Below, one piece after another: positions 53,770-62,989 of a DNA stretch of 64,000 nt; the stretch's first letter is position 1; each line of letters starts with the position of its first letter. A model generated the notes under the pieces. It was not told where the DNA came from. It ran no database searches and saw only the letters and a program-made list of their open reading frames with translations. Source of the stretch: Thalassotalea euphylliae (GTDB taxonomy: Bacteria; Pseudomonadota; Gammaproteobacteria; Enterobacterales; Alteromonadaceae); the NCBI RefSeq assembly GCF_003390335.1, contig NZ_QUOU01000001.1, positions 4,464,001 to 4,528,000 of the forward strand, written 5' to 3'. The translations under genes were made by a program, and so were the position numbers.

Positions 53770-54528
53770 TTATTCTGAAACTTGGTTATCACGCATTAGT
53801 TTACGTAAGTGTCGAACGGGGATTGCATAAGTGATACCGCTGGGATTGGAAATAACCGCCTCTTTGGTACTTTGCACAAAGACTTTGTTGATAACGCCAA
53901 TCACTTTCCCCGTTTCGTCATAAAGCGCACTACCACTGTTACCGGGGTAAGCCGTACCGTCTAATTGATAAACCATATAAGGGTCGCGCAACCGCTTGAG
54001 CATAGTGATCGACATCTCGCGCGTGTCTTTCACCGGGATCACAACCGGTGTAATACTCGCTAACATCGCTTTATGGGTAACCGGAAACAAGCCGAGAATG
54101 GCGCCTATGGGAAACCCCGTGAAGCCCACTTCGCTGCCTTCGGGATAGAAATCATCGCCGGCAAGCGACATGGCAGGAAGTCGCTCTCCTTCGATTTTTA
54201 ATATCGCTAAGTCGTGATAGCGAGATGACCCAACAATTGTCGCTTTACGCGCTTTAGCATCACGGCCAACTCCGACAAAAACCACCATTTCTTGTAATCG
54301 CTCGGGATCGAGGACTTCTGGTAAAACGTGGTGATTAGTCGCCACATAGTGGCCGTTGCCAATCACAAAGCCTGTGCCGCGCAATTCATTTTTAGGATTG
54401 CCTAGAGGTGTATAAACACCAATACCAACAACTGATGGCTTCACTTTTTTAACCAAGCTAACCATATCGTGACCATAGGCAGTATTTACCAGTAAAAACA
54501 ACGCAATTAATGAGGTCAAGATGCGCAT
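53770..54528 (-). CDS. secreted trypsin-like serine protease
   Basis: 252 aa. ATG at 54528 chosen: a strong Shine-Dalgarno (AAGGAAGG) and a signal peptide follow (MRILTSLIALFLLVNTAYG). Chymotrypsin-fold triad is visible: histidine in YVATNHHVLPE, aspartate in SSRYHDLAILKI and serine in PGNSGSALYDE. No PDZ domain, so it is shorter than DegP/DegS. Divergent from the patatin-like gene; no operon partner. Confidence 0.87.
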   Translation of the reverse strand: MRILTSLIALFLLVNTAYGHDMVSLVKKVKPSVVGIGVYTPLGNPKNELRGTGFVIGNGHYVATNHHVLPEVLDPERLQEMVVFVGVGRDAKARKATIVGSSRYHDLAILKIEGERLPAMSLAGDDFYPEGSEVGFTGFPIGAILGLFPVTHKAMLASITPVVIPVKDTREMSITMLKRLRDPYMVYQLDGTAYPGNSGSALYDETGKVIGVINKVFVQSTKEAVISNPSGITYAIPVRHLRKLMRDNQVSE

Positions 54529-54633
54529 AAACCTTCCTTTGTAGTGAGCTAGTTTCATCTCTAAGTCTGTCAATTTTAGGTAACTTTTCCAACTATAAAC
54601 CATAATAATGCTAATTGTTGGCGAGGTTTAGCT

Positions 54634-55491
54634 ATGACGACAAAAATAATCCCTATTATGGCAGGAGGCGGAACCCGGTTACCTGCCCATATTGGTATTC
54701 TACGAGCACTGGCACAGCTCGGTGTTGAGTTTGATGATATCGTTGGCGTTTCCGGCGGCAGTATTGTTGCCAGCTTATACGCCGCCGGCCATTCGCTGGA
54801 GCAAATGAAGCATATTGCGATCAATACGGACTACAACCAGTTTCGCGAGTTCTCCTTATTAAAATTGATCCGCAACGGCGGGCTAAGCTCAGGTGATTTT
54901 TTTGAACGCTGGGTCGATGAGCTGCTTGCGGGTAAAACCTTTGCGCAAATGGATAAGTCATTGCATATCGTCGCTACTGATGTGAAAAGCGGCCAACCGG
55001 TGATATTTGATCGCGAGCGTACGCCCAATATGAAAGTCTCACTTGCCGTACGATTTTCAATGTCGATTCCGCTCGTGTTTAGCTTCAAACCTTTTGGCAA
55101 ACGCATTATGGTCGATGGCAGTATTCTCTCAGAAGATGCCCTGCATCGCGATTGGGATGGTAATTCTACCCCTGTGTTATGCTTTCGCCTGCGCGGCGAG
55201 CATGAGTATCAAGACCTGAAAGTCACTGGCTTGCTGCCCATTTTCAATTACATCACCTTGCTCATTCGTACTTTTATGACGACATTGTCACGCGAATACA
55301 TCAACGACGCGTTTTGGCACAATACGATTGTGGTCAACACTGGCGATTGCTCTGCCGTTGATTTCAATCTTACGAGACAACAAAAACTCGCCTTATTCGA
55401 AACGGGCTACACTACGGCAAGAGACATTATTCCGGTGAAAACAAAAGTAAAAACAGCGGTACAACCCCAGTTGTCTGGGTTCAACGGCTAA
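54634..55491 (+). CDS. patatin-like phospholipase
   Basis: 285 aa. Patatin features: oxyanion loop GGGTRLPAHIG (about 11-21), nucleophile elbow GVSGGSI (about 38-44) and catalytic aspartate in MVDGSIL (about 165-171). The first Met comes just before the domain and no signal peptide is seen, so cytosolic or membrane-associated action is likely. Lipid acyl hydrolase activity is inferred from the dyad. Divergent from the secreted protease at 53770. Confidence 0.87.
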   Translation: MTTKIIPIMAGGGTRLPAHIGILRALAQLGVEFDDIVGVSGGSIVASLYAAGHSLEQMKHIAINTDYNQFREFSLLKLIRNGGLSSGDFFERWVDELLAGKTFAQMDKSLHIVATDVKSGQPVIFDRERTPNMKVSLAVRFSMSIPLVFSFKPFGKRIMVDGSILSEDALHRDWDGNSTPVLCFRLRGEHEYQDLKVTGLLPIFNYITLLIRTFMTTLSREYINDAFWHNTIVVNTGDCSAVDFNLTRQQKLALFETGYTTARDIIPVKTKVKTAVQPQLSGFNG

Positions 55492-55531
55492 TACCCCTCA
55501 CTTCAATGGTGAACAAACCCGTGCCTAAGGC

Positions 55532-55561
55532 TTGTTAACAGGGTGTGAACATGGTCATAAT
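55532..55561 (+). promoter_or_regulatory. weak candidate promoter of the exosortase-associated operon
   Basis: TTGTTA (55532-55537), 18-bp spacer, CATAAT (55556-55561), 57 bp before the acyl-ligase ATG. Only moderate matches to sigma-70 boxes. Confidence 0.3.
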
Positions 55562-55618
55562 AACAAGCAATCGCGGTATCCGCCGTTTCTCTGGTACATA
55601 TTGCTTTCAGGATGAAAA

Positions 55619-57211
55619 ATGGCCATTTTATTACACGAACTGATTGAACGAAGCGCATTAAAAACGCCTGATGCAACTGCACTTCACGATAAAAATCAGC
55701 AACTCACTTACCAAGCGCTGGCACAGGCAGTCAACCATCTAGCAAGCTGTATGCAGGCGATTGGGCTAAAGCGCTATCAACGCCTTGGTGTGTACCTACC
55801 GAAAAGTATTGAGGCCGTTGAAGCTATATTTGCTTGCTCTGCCGCCGGAGGTACCTTTGTACCGATTAACCCTGTGCTAAAAGCGCCGCAAGTGAGTCAC
55901 ATTGTTAACGATTGCGATATCCAAATACTCATCACCAACAAAGCAAGGCTAACGCCGTTAGCAGAGCGCATTACTCAACTCCCTAGCCTGAAATATGTAA
56001 TCTTATTAGACGCCAATGATGAAGAAGCACGCCAAATTGGCGAGGCGAAAATCATTAGCTGGGGGCACTTTGCTAATCACAGTACACAAGCATTAACATT
56101 ACACACGCAAACCGCAAGCGATATGGCGGCGATTCTCTACACATCAGGCAGTACAGGCAAGCCCAAAGGCGTTGTTTTATCTCATCACAATATGGTGGTG
56201 GGTGCGCAATCAGTTGCACAATATTTGGAAAACACCGCAGACGATGTCATTTTGGCTGTGCTACCGCTCAGTTTTGACTACGGTTTAAGCCAGCTTACAA
56301 CCGCTTTTGCTGTTGGCGCGTCATGTGTTTTACTGGATTACTTGCTGCCGCGCGATGTACTTTCAACCATAGACAAATACCAAGTCACAGGACTTGCCGC
56401 GGTGCCGCCACTCTACAGTCAGTTATGCAGTTTGAAGTGGCCTGATGGCAGCGGCCAATCCATTCGTTATTTCACCAATAGCGGAGGTGCTTTAACACAA
56501 GCAAATCTCGCCACACTGCGCGAAAAATTGCCTCAAGCGAAACCTTATCTGATGTATGGCCTGACTGAGGCATTTAGGTCGACTTATTTGCCACCAGAGC
56601 AAGTAGACAATAAACCCGGCTCAATGGGGAAAGCAATTCCCAATGCAGAGGTGGTTGTGGTTAAGTCAGACGGCACGAGGTGCGCGCCAGATGAGCCTGG
56701 TGAGCTGGTTCATATTGGCCCGTTGGTAAGTTTAGGCTATTGGAATGCCCCTGAGAAAACGGCCGCCCGTTTTAAGCCAGCGCCAGGTAAACCTCAAGGT
56801 ATTATGTTATCAGAAATGGCGGTCTGGTCCGGCGATACCGTCAAGCAAGATGAGGAAGGTTATCTCTATTTCGTCGCGCGAGCAGATGAGATGATCAAAA
56901 GCTCTGGCTATCGCATCAGTCCAATGGAAGTTGAAGAGGCGTTATATCAGCACGAACACGTTGCAGAAGCTGCGGTGATTGGTGCCAAGCACCCAGAGTT
57001 AGGCCAAGCCATCGTGGCCTTTGTGCTGGCCTCAACCGAAACCAGTCATGAAGAACTGAGCAAATCGATTAACAAGCATTGTCAGAAACAGCTCGCCAAC
57101 TTTATGGTACCTAAACGGATCATTGTGCTTGATAACATGCCACACAATGCTAACGGCAAAATTGACCGCGCTATGCTAAACCGCGATTACCAAGGGATTT
57201 ACACGGATTAA
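55619..57211 (+). CDS. acyl-CoA/acyl-AMP ligase, exosortase A system-associated type
   Basis: 530-aa member of the adenylate-forming (ANL) superfamily. ATP loop LYTSGSTGKPKGVVLSHHNM (residues about 176-195), A5-like YGLTEAFRST, A7-like WSGDTVKQDEEG and the C-terminal A10 lysine in NANGKIDRAML. Sequence flavour and the partner gene match the family known as acyl-CoA ligase associated with exosortase A (PEP-CTERM) loci. It should activate a carboxylic acid as an adenylate and pass it to CoA or a carrier protein; no carrier gene is adjacent. AGGA lies 8 nt before the ATG. Overlap-free spacing of 4 bp to the next gene implies cotranscription. Confidence 0.87.
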   Translation: MAILLHELIERSALKTPDATALHDKNQQLTYQALAQAVNHLASCMQAIGLKRYQRLGVYLPKSIEAVEAIFACSAAGGTFVPINPVLKAPQVSHIVNDCDIQILITNKARLTPLAERITQLPSLKYVILLDANDEEARQIGEAKIISWGHFANHSTQALTLHTQTASDMAAILYTSGSTGKPKGVVLSHHNMVVGAQSVAQYLENTADDVILAVLPLSFDYGLSQLTTAFAVGASCVLLDYLLPRDVLSTIDKYQVTGLAAVPPLYSQLCSLKWPDGSGQSIRYFTNSGGALTQANLATLREKLPQAKPYLMYGLTEAFRSTYLPPEQVDNKPGSMGKAIPNAEVVVVKSDGTRCAPDEPGELVHIGPLVSLGYWNAPEKTAARFKPAPGKPQGIMLSEMAVWSGDTVKQDEEGYLYFVARADEMIKSSGYRISPMEVEEALYQHEHVAEAAVIGAKHPELGQAIVAFVLASTETSHEELSKSINKHCQKQLANFMVPKRIIVLDNMPHNANGKIDRAMLNRDYQGIYTD

Positions 57212-57215
57212 CGTT

Positions 57216-58442
57216 ATGAAAGCACATGATTCACTAACGCCATTTCAACAGCAAAATCATCAACTAATGATTGGCGATAAAACGCTTTCACACATTGAGA
57301 TGCTGGTTGGGCGAACACCATTTTATGTTTATGATCGCGTAACGCTTGCACAAACCGTTAAACAACTCAAAAACGCACTCCCCCCAGAAATTTCGTTACA
57401 CTACGCGATAAAGGCCAACCCGTATCCCCCTTTGGTCAACTTTATGCAGCCACTTGTTAGTGGTTTCGATGTCGCCTCAAGCAAAGAAATGTTGCTCGCT
57501 ATTCAGTCGGGCATGCCCGCCAATGAAATTAGCTTCGCAGGCCCCGGAAAAACGGAAGACGATATCCGCGCGGCTATTGTTGCCGGTATTACCTTGCACG
57601 CTGAATCGCTCACCGAGATTAATCGCGCAATTGCGCTAGGTAAGCAACTCGCGCTAAAGCCCAATATTGCCATTCGCATCAACCCAGCATTTGAATTAAA
57701 AGCATCAGGCATGAAAATGGCTGGTGGTGCCAAGCCTTTCGGTATTGATCAAGAGCAGTTACCGAGTATTTTGGCTGAGTTGGATTATCAAGCGCTTAAC
57801 TTTCGCGGCTTTCATATCTACGCTGGTTCGCAAAACCTAAAAGAAGCAGCGTTGATGGAAATGCATCAGAAAACCTTTGCGTTAGCGGAAGAACTAGTTG
57901 CCATGACACCCGTACCCATTGACTACATCAATATTGGTGGCGGCTTAGGTATTCCGTATTTCGCTGGTGAGCAGCGGCTTGATTTATCATTAGTCACAGA
58001 CAATTTAGCGAGTCTTATCGCCCAATATTCAACGCTAAAAGATATAGAATTGATCATGGAGCTTGGCCGCTACCTTGTGGGGGAAGCTGGACTTTATGTG
58101 TGCAAGGTTGTTGATGTCAAAGAATCGCGCGGCACGACCTATGCGGTTTGTGATGGCGGCTTACACCATCATCTAGCGAACTCTGGTAACTTCGGACAAG
58201 TTATTAGAAAAAACTATCCAGTGGTTGTAGGCAATAAAGTAGGTTGTTCGAATGACGAGTTGTCTACAGCGACAATTGTCGGCCCGCTTTGTACCCCACT
58301 CGATATTCTGGCGGATAAAGTGCCACTCCCTCCCATTGAAATCGGTGACTATATCGCCGTTTATCAGTCGGGCGCTTACGGTGCCACAGCCAGCCCACAA
58401 GCGTTTCTGAGCCAACCTGAATTGAGTGAAATTTTATTATAA
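57216..58442 (+). CDS. PLP-dependent decarboxylase, exosortase A system-associated type
   Basis: 408 aa, fold III (alanine racemase-like) decarboxylase of the ornithine/diaminopimelate group. PLP lysine in HYAIKANPYPPL (about 62-73), GGGLGIPY near 240-247, LGRYLVGEAGLYV near 284-296, the CDGGLHHHLANSGNF block near 313-327 and the cysteine motif CTPLD. With the preceding ligase it forms the pair seen in exosortase A loci. The amino acid substrate is unknown; lysine, ornithine and diaminopimelate are the family's usual ones. Confidence 0.87.
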   Translation: MKAHDSLTPFQQQNHQLMIGDKTLSHIEMLVGRTPFYVYDRVTLAQTVKQLKNALPPEISLHYAIKANPYPPLVNFMQPLVSGFDVASSKEMLLAIQSGMPANEISFAGPGKTEDDIRAAIVAGITLHAESLTEINRAIALGKQLALKPNIAIRINPAFELKASGMKMAGGAKPFGIDQEQLPSILAELDYQALNFRGFHIYAGSQNLKEAALMEMHQKTFALAEELVAMTPVPIDYINIGGGLGIPYFAGEQRLDLSLVTDNLASLIAQYSTLKDIELIMELGRYLVGEAGLYVCKVVDVKESRGTTYAVCDGGLHHHLANSGNFGQVIRKNYPVVVGNKVGCSNDELSTATIVGPLCTPLDILADKVPLPPIEIGDYIAVYQSGAYGATASPQAFLSQPELSEILL

Positions 58443-58577
58443 ATTCATTGGTTTAGCTTTATGTAAAATTTTCAGACAATCGCTGATTATTTGGTGAAAT
58501 ATCAAAATAACTTGTTATAGTTAGTTAAGGGCGTACAAATAAACGCCAATTTTTGATGTAACAACGATGGAAAAGAT

Positions 58578-59348
58578 ATGGCCGGATATTCATTAGCCGA
58601 AAATTTCGCCCAACATTTTCAGATTAAGTTTGCCAACACTAAGGCACTTCGACAAGAAGCCTTTAAAATTCGCTATGGTGTGTATGCAGCAGAGCTTGGA
58701 TGGGAGCCTGAGAACGAACGCCATATGGAAACAGATGAATGTGACGACTACGCATTCCACTGTCTACTAGAGCACAAAAGAACGGGGGTATACGCTGGCT
58801 GCGTGCGGCTGGTGATTCCCCCATCCAATCAACCAGAGCTAAAGCTCCCCTTTGAAGCGCACTGTTTAGAAAGTGCTCGAAAAGACGTTATAGATTCGAC
58901 GCAACTGCCGCGTGGTAGCTTTGGTGAAATATCTCGTCTAGCGGTGTTATCAAGCTTTCGTCGTCGTGAAAATGAAAAAAATGTGCCGTTCGTGCTGAAA
59001 AGTATCAACCCTGCAACTGTTTATACCGAAGAAGAGCGCCGCAATTTTCCCAATATTGCCATGGGACTATATATAGCTGCTGTGGCGTTGGCAGACATTT
59101 GTAATCACAGGGGAGCATTCGTTATGATGGAGCCTAGACTCAATCGCCGTTTAACACGTTTTGGTCTACCATTTGTTCAATGCGGTGAAGAAATGGATTA
59201 TCATGGCATTCGTGCTATGTTTCATCTTGAACGTTCAGGTTTTTGCTCTCATCTAAGTCCTGAATTAGCTGAACTATACCAAAAGATATTCAACGATCTG
59301 TCGAATCAAATGTTCCTTGTTCCTTTTGCCAACCCACTAGATAAATAA
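58578..59348 (+). CDS. PEP-CTERM/exosortase system-associated acyltransferase (LuxI/FeeM-like)
   Basis: 256 aa. The N-terminal half carries the autoinducer-synthase-like pattern: FKIRYGVYAAELGWEP (about 30-45), then ETDECDDYAFHCLLEH and YAGCVRLVIPP, equivalent to the R-x4-F-x2-W and D-x2-D region of LuxI. E-ISRLAVL follows near 114-122. The family occurs with PEP-CTERM/exosortase genes and is related to FeeM-type long-chain N-acyl amino acid synthases. I therefore expect transfer of a fatty acyl group from acyl-ACP to an amino group; the acceptor is unknown. It begins 136 bp after the decarboxylase, with a short weak hairpin GGCGT/ACGCC between. Confidence 0.85.
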   Translation: MAGYSLAENFAQHFQIKFANTKALRQEAFKIRYGVYAAELGWEPENERHMETDECDDYAFHCLLEHKRTGVYAGCVRLVIPPSNQPELKLPFEAHCLESARKDVIDSTQLPRGSFGEISRLAVLSSFRRRENEKNVPFVLKSINPATVYTEEERRNFPNIAMGLYIAAVALADICNHRGAFVMMEPRLNRRLTRFGLPFVQCGEEMDYHGIRAMFHLERSGFCSHLSPELAELYQKIFNDLSNQMFLVPFANPLDK

Positions 59349-59362
59349 TATGGAAATCTCAC

Positions 59363-60223
59363 ATGAGTCATACGTTTGATTACGATATCGCCTTTTCTCG
59401 TAATATCGGGTGGGTGACCGAAGCAGAGCAGCAAATAATAAAGAGTAAACGTATCGCTATTGCCGGAATGGGGGGAGTTGGCGGTGACCACGTACTAACG
59501 CTAGCAAGGCTGGGGATCACCAAATTTAATCTTTCCGATTTTGACGAGTTTGGTTGTGAGAACACCAACCGACAAGTGGGCGCTACCGTTGACACCTACG
59601 GCCAGAAAAAACTTGATACCATGATTGCTATGGCAAAAGCCATTAATCCTGAAATTGAGTTTAAAACTTTTCCTGAGGGCATAAACGAAGCAAACACCGA
59701 AGAGTTTTTAAAAAATGCCGACTGCTATGTCGACTCACTCGACTTCTTTGCCCTTGAAGCGCGCAAGCGAGTATTTCGACTATGTGCAGAGAAAAACATT
59801 CCTGCGACCACGGCAGCCCCGATTGGTATGGGAACCGCCTACCTTAACTTTTTACCCGGCGGGATGACATTTGAAGAATATTTTCGCCTAGAAGGTTACA
59901 GCGAAAATGAACAGTACCTGCGTTTTTTCCTTGGCCTAACACCTGCCGCTTTGCAACAAGCTTATCTTGTCGACCCGAGCAAGCTGGATCTGGCAAACAA
60001 AAAAGGCCCATCTACTACCATAGCCTGTAAATTAGCCGCTGGCGTCACGGGAGCCAATGTTGCCAAGATTCTGCTAAATCGCGGCGATGTTATAGCAATA
60101 CCTTATGGCTTACATTTCGATGCCTACACCAACCAGTTCAAGAAAACATGGCGACCAGGTGGCAATAACAACCTGCTCCAAAAGCTAGCGTACAAATTAG
60201 CTAAACGAAAAATGAATATATAA
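59363..60223 (+). CDS. ThiF/MoeB/HesA-type E1-like adenylyltransferase
   Basis: 286 aa with the E1-like nucleotide site AGMGGVGGDHVLTLARLG (about 33-50), metal/ATP aspartate in LSDFDEFGCENTNRQVG (the DxxNxNRQ signature, about 56-72) and DSLDFF near 124-129 in place of the usual crossover. It lacks the paired CxxC zinc ligands of ThiF and MoeB, and I see no ubiquitin-like, ThiS or MoaD partner nearby. It could adenylate a C-terminal or small-molecule carboxylate. It lies 14 bp after the acyltransferase, so they likely act together. This is the last gene before the insertion-sequence region. Confidence 0.82.
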   Translation: MSHTFDYDIAFSRNIGWVTEAEQQIIKSKRIAIAGMGGVGGDHVLTLARLGITKFNLSDFDEFGCENTNRQVGATVDTYGQKKLDTMIAMAKAINPEIEFKTFPEGINEANTEEFLKNADCYVDSLDFFALEARKRVFRLCAEKNIPATTAAPIGMGTAYLNFLPGGMTFEEYFRLEGYSENEQYLRFFLGLTPAALQQAYLVDPSKLDLANKKGPSTTIACKLAAGVTGANVAKILLNRGDVIAIPYGLHFDAYTNQFKKTWRPGGNNNLLQKLAYKLAKRKMNI

Positions 60224-60406
60224 CTTTTCACTTTTCCAACTACCTACATCTATAAACTTTGAGCCAATGGTTTGACTTTATTTTTCATAAAGTGCACATG
60301 TATTAAAAGTAAATTAACCTGGACTGCGCATAAGAAATTGAACTAAATGCCCTAGTGATGATCAGATCTTTCGACCAAGAGACACAAGATTACCAAGGAC
60401 AAGGGC

Positions 60407-60951
60407 ATGAACAACTTAGACTCAATTTATGTAGGTGTCAGTGATTTTTGTTTGTCATTTGAACCACAATGGTAAGCACACTTAATTGCAACAGTTGAGA
60501 AGCAACGGATCAAGCCATCACGGCTAACGTCTAGCGAAGTAATGACCATTTTGATTGCTTTTCACCAATCAGGTTATCGAGACTTTAAAACCTATTACAC
60601 TCAATTTGCTTGCCAATATTGGCGACACTATTTCTCCGACTTGGTCAGTTACACGCGAGTGTTGAAGCTGCTACAAACCGTCTTACCTGACTTATGCAGC
60701 TACCTCAAACAACGATTTGCCAAGCCAACAGGCATTGCGTTTATTGACTCTACCTCATTGAAAGTTTGTCACAATATGCGTATTCCTAGACACCAAGTTT
60801 TTACTGATGTTGTTGAGTGAGGCAGAGGCACACTATAGGCTGGTTTTCTGGCTTCAAACTTAATCTGATAATGAATGGTGAGGGTGGATTATTCGCGGTA
60901 AAAGTCACTGCGGGTAATGTTGATGATAGAAGGCCGATGTTAGATAACCTA
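60407..60951 (+). pseudogene. broken IS982-family transposase
   Basis: Reads MNNLDSIYVGVSDFCLSFEP, then a TAA stop at 60473-60475, then the same frame resumes (MTILIAFHQSGYRDFKTYYT from 60542, FIDSTSLKVCHNMRIPRHQ). A frameshift near 60815-60823 moves the homology to another frame: QRHTIGWFSGFKLNLI, VTAGNVDDRRPMLDNL, ending at 60951, where it stops abruptly. IS982 transposases are about 290 aa, so the C-terminal third is missing. The left end of the element probably lies near 60316. Confidence 0.88.
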
Positions 60952-61204
60952 ATATATGGTCTCCTCCTGTATTGCAAGGTACAAGCAACTAGATAACAGT
61001 GACAGGATTGCAGTCATATATTCGGCCTATTGATGAGTCATTGGCTTTCACCTTTTGACTCTGGCCTAGATGTAAATCGCGCATATTGTCCTTATCAGGT
61101 TTTCGCGGTGTATCCGCTGAGGTTTTTAGGTTTTCAATATGCCAGTTTGACCTGTTATGCCATCTATGCATATTCCCATGCATCGCGATCACTAAAATAA
61201 CACT
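60952..61204. other. unassigned junk between IS982 remnant and IS1595 element
   Basis: About 250 bp of insertion-derived or relic sequence. A minus-strand frame at 60989-61192 is open for 67 codons (MIAMHGNMHRWHNRSNWHIE) but has no recognised family and no convincing ribosome site. Confidence 0.4.
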
Positions 61205-62233
61205 GGCTATGTCTGAATTAACTGTGTCTGCGCTAATAACAAATTGTTTTCATTCGGGTTAGTGCGAGTTTCAAAAAATCTATCCCATGCTAGATAATTC
61301 GATAGATACTTGGTTGCAACCCCATGAAACCGCTTCATCCAATTGTGCAACCGACCATGATAAGCATTGACGTTTTGAATATGAAAAACTTTCTCTACTA
61401 CCCTGATACCTTTAGAAAAATTAATTTCTTTATGAGCAATATTTAATTGCTTCGCCATGACTCGATACGAGCGAAAGCCGTCGCTACATAGGACAGAGTC
61501 TTTCGCAATTTTATGACTAAAAAGTTCAGTAAGATGGCTCGCTTTTTCAGTTTCTAAGCAACTGTCAAAAACGTGGTTCTCTCTATCTCTAGCAATTAAA
61601 ACCGGTACCCAGTCACCTTTCTTACGGCCTCGACCTGCTTTATCCTTTCCCCGTTTATGGGCTGCTCTCCCTAAATGCTTAGTGCCTTTTTCGGAATATC
61701 GAAATAAAGTTTCATCCATTTCAATTATCCCAGAAAGTGTGACGTCGCCTTGTTTGGTCATCAGTGAAAGAAAACGATGACGCCAATTAAACGCAGTATT
61801 TTTATTGATGTGACAGCGCTGTGCACTTTTCCTAATCGTTAGACTATCGAGCATGCATTTAAAATACCTCAGGCATTTGTCGAGGTGCCTCAAGCGATAA
61901 AAAGGTGTGTTATAGGTACACATAAAGGTTCGCTGGCAATCTTCGTTATTGCAACGATAGCGCTGGCGGTGAGACACTTTCCCATACTTTTTAATCTGCC
62001 GAGAGTGACAATGCGGGCATTGATTAACCTCTTCACGTTTTGTGTGCAAAAAGTCTAAGCACCCTTGTCCACTCAGTTGACCCTCAATAAGTGTTGATAG
62101 CCTTTGTTTATCAACAGTATCGAGTTCACTAATGAGTTGTTCTAATGCTAACAGTGATTGGTTCATGTGATGTCCTTAATTACGTCTACATGTATTTATA
62201 TACAGTACAGCAACAATTATACAGGACATAGCC
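61205..62233. mobile_element. IS1595-type insertion sequence, apparently intact
   Basis: About 1030 bp. Ends GGCTATGTC (61205-61213) and its reverse complement GACATAGCC (62225-62233). Flanks ATAACACT (61197-61204) and ATAACATT (62235-62242) are 7/8 identical and look like an 8-bp target duplication. It carries one transposase gene on the minus strand whose stop lies within the left terminal repeat. Confidence 0.82.
61207..62166 (-). CDS. IS1595-family transposase
   Basis: 319 aa. N-terminal zinc ribbon CPHCHSRQIKKYGKVSHRQR then C-x4-C (about 51-80), followed by a DDE/DDN-type core: IEMDETLFRYSEKG (about 147-160), CSDGFRSYRVM (about 222-232) and the later NAYHGRLHNWMKRFHGVATKY (landmark HGRLHNW). 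The frame is intact and the length normal, so the element may be active. It sits in the relic-rich region between the ThiF-like gene and the PEP-CTERM gene. Confidence 0.93.
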   Translation of the reverse strand: MNQSLLALEQLISELDTVDKQRLSTLIEGQLSGQGCLDFLHTKREEVNQCPHCHSRQIKKYGKVSHRQRYRCNNEDCQRTFMCTYNTPFYRLRHLDKCLRYFKCMLDSLTIRKSAQRCHINKNTAFNWRHRFLSLMTKQGDVTLSGIIEMDETLFRYSEKGTKHLGRAAHKRGKDKAGRGRKKGDWVPVLIARDRENHVFDSCLETEKASHLTELFSHKIAKDSVLCSDGFRSYRVMAKQLNIAHKEINFSKGIRVVEKVFHIQNVNAYHGRLHNWMKRFHGVATKYLSNYLAWDRFFETRTNPNENNLLLAQTQLIQT

Positions 62234-62258
62234 AATAACATTGATGCCGATCAGGTAA

Positions 62259-62989
62259 TTAACCACGTTAAAACTGAGCGGCGTGAAAGCCGCGTTAGCC
62301 CAACAGGCAGAGCAGCCGAACCTCTATATGGAGCAAAGCTTCGAAGAGCGTTTAAGCTTGTTGCTTGATCATGAAATTACTGGTCGAGAACAACGGCGTA
62401 TTGAACGACTGACCAAACAAGCGAAGTTCAGGCTTAAAGCGAATCTCAATCAACTTGATTACCACATCGAGCGAGGGCTGAGCAAAGACAAGATCCACAG
62501 TCTCGCTCAAGGCGAATGGCTCAAGCAGCACCATAACCTACTCATAACAGGGGCAACAGGTTGTGGTAAAACGTACCTTAGTTATGCACTCGGACATCAT
62601 TATCGCCAACAGGAATACAGCATTTACTACTTCAGGCCCAAAGAATTACTGGAAAAGCTGTTTATGGCACAAGCTGATGGCAGTTATCGCAAGCTTATTC
62701 ACAAACTCAAAAGCTGTGATTTACTGATCTTGGATGACTGGGGGTTGGAGCCACTGAACGCCCAACAGCGCAGCGACCTGCTTGAAATCATTGATGCGAG
62801 ATATGATTTTAAATCGACCTTGATCACCAGCCAACTACCTGTAGCGAATTGGTACGAAATGATCGGCGAATCAACACATGGGATGCGATCTTAGATCGGC
62901 TAGTTCACAGCGCGATCAAACTCGAACTAAAAGACGAATCGATGAGAAAAAGAGTAAATCCGTTGACGGATGCCGATCACGTCAGTTAG
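62259..62989 (+). pseudogene. IS21-family IstB ATPase, broken
   Basis: The frame LTTLKLSGVKAALAQQAEQP from 62259 is a classic IstB N-terminus but is preceded in frame by TAA (62256-62258). Walker A ITGATGCGKTYLS and Walker B LLILDDWGLEP are intact. A one-base shift near 62880 breaks the end: DAILDRLVHSAIKLELKDES continues in another frame to a TAG at 62987. No istA is present. So this is a fragment of an IS21 element with start and end damage. Confidence 0.87.

Noticed and set aside
60989..61192. 67-codon minus-strand frame between two IS relics
   Set aside because: No recognisable family, no ribosome site; probably relic DNA open by chance.
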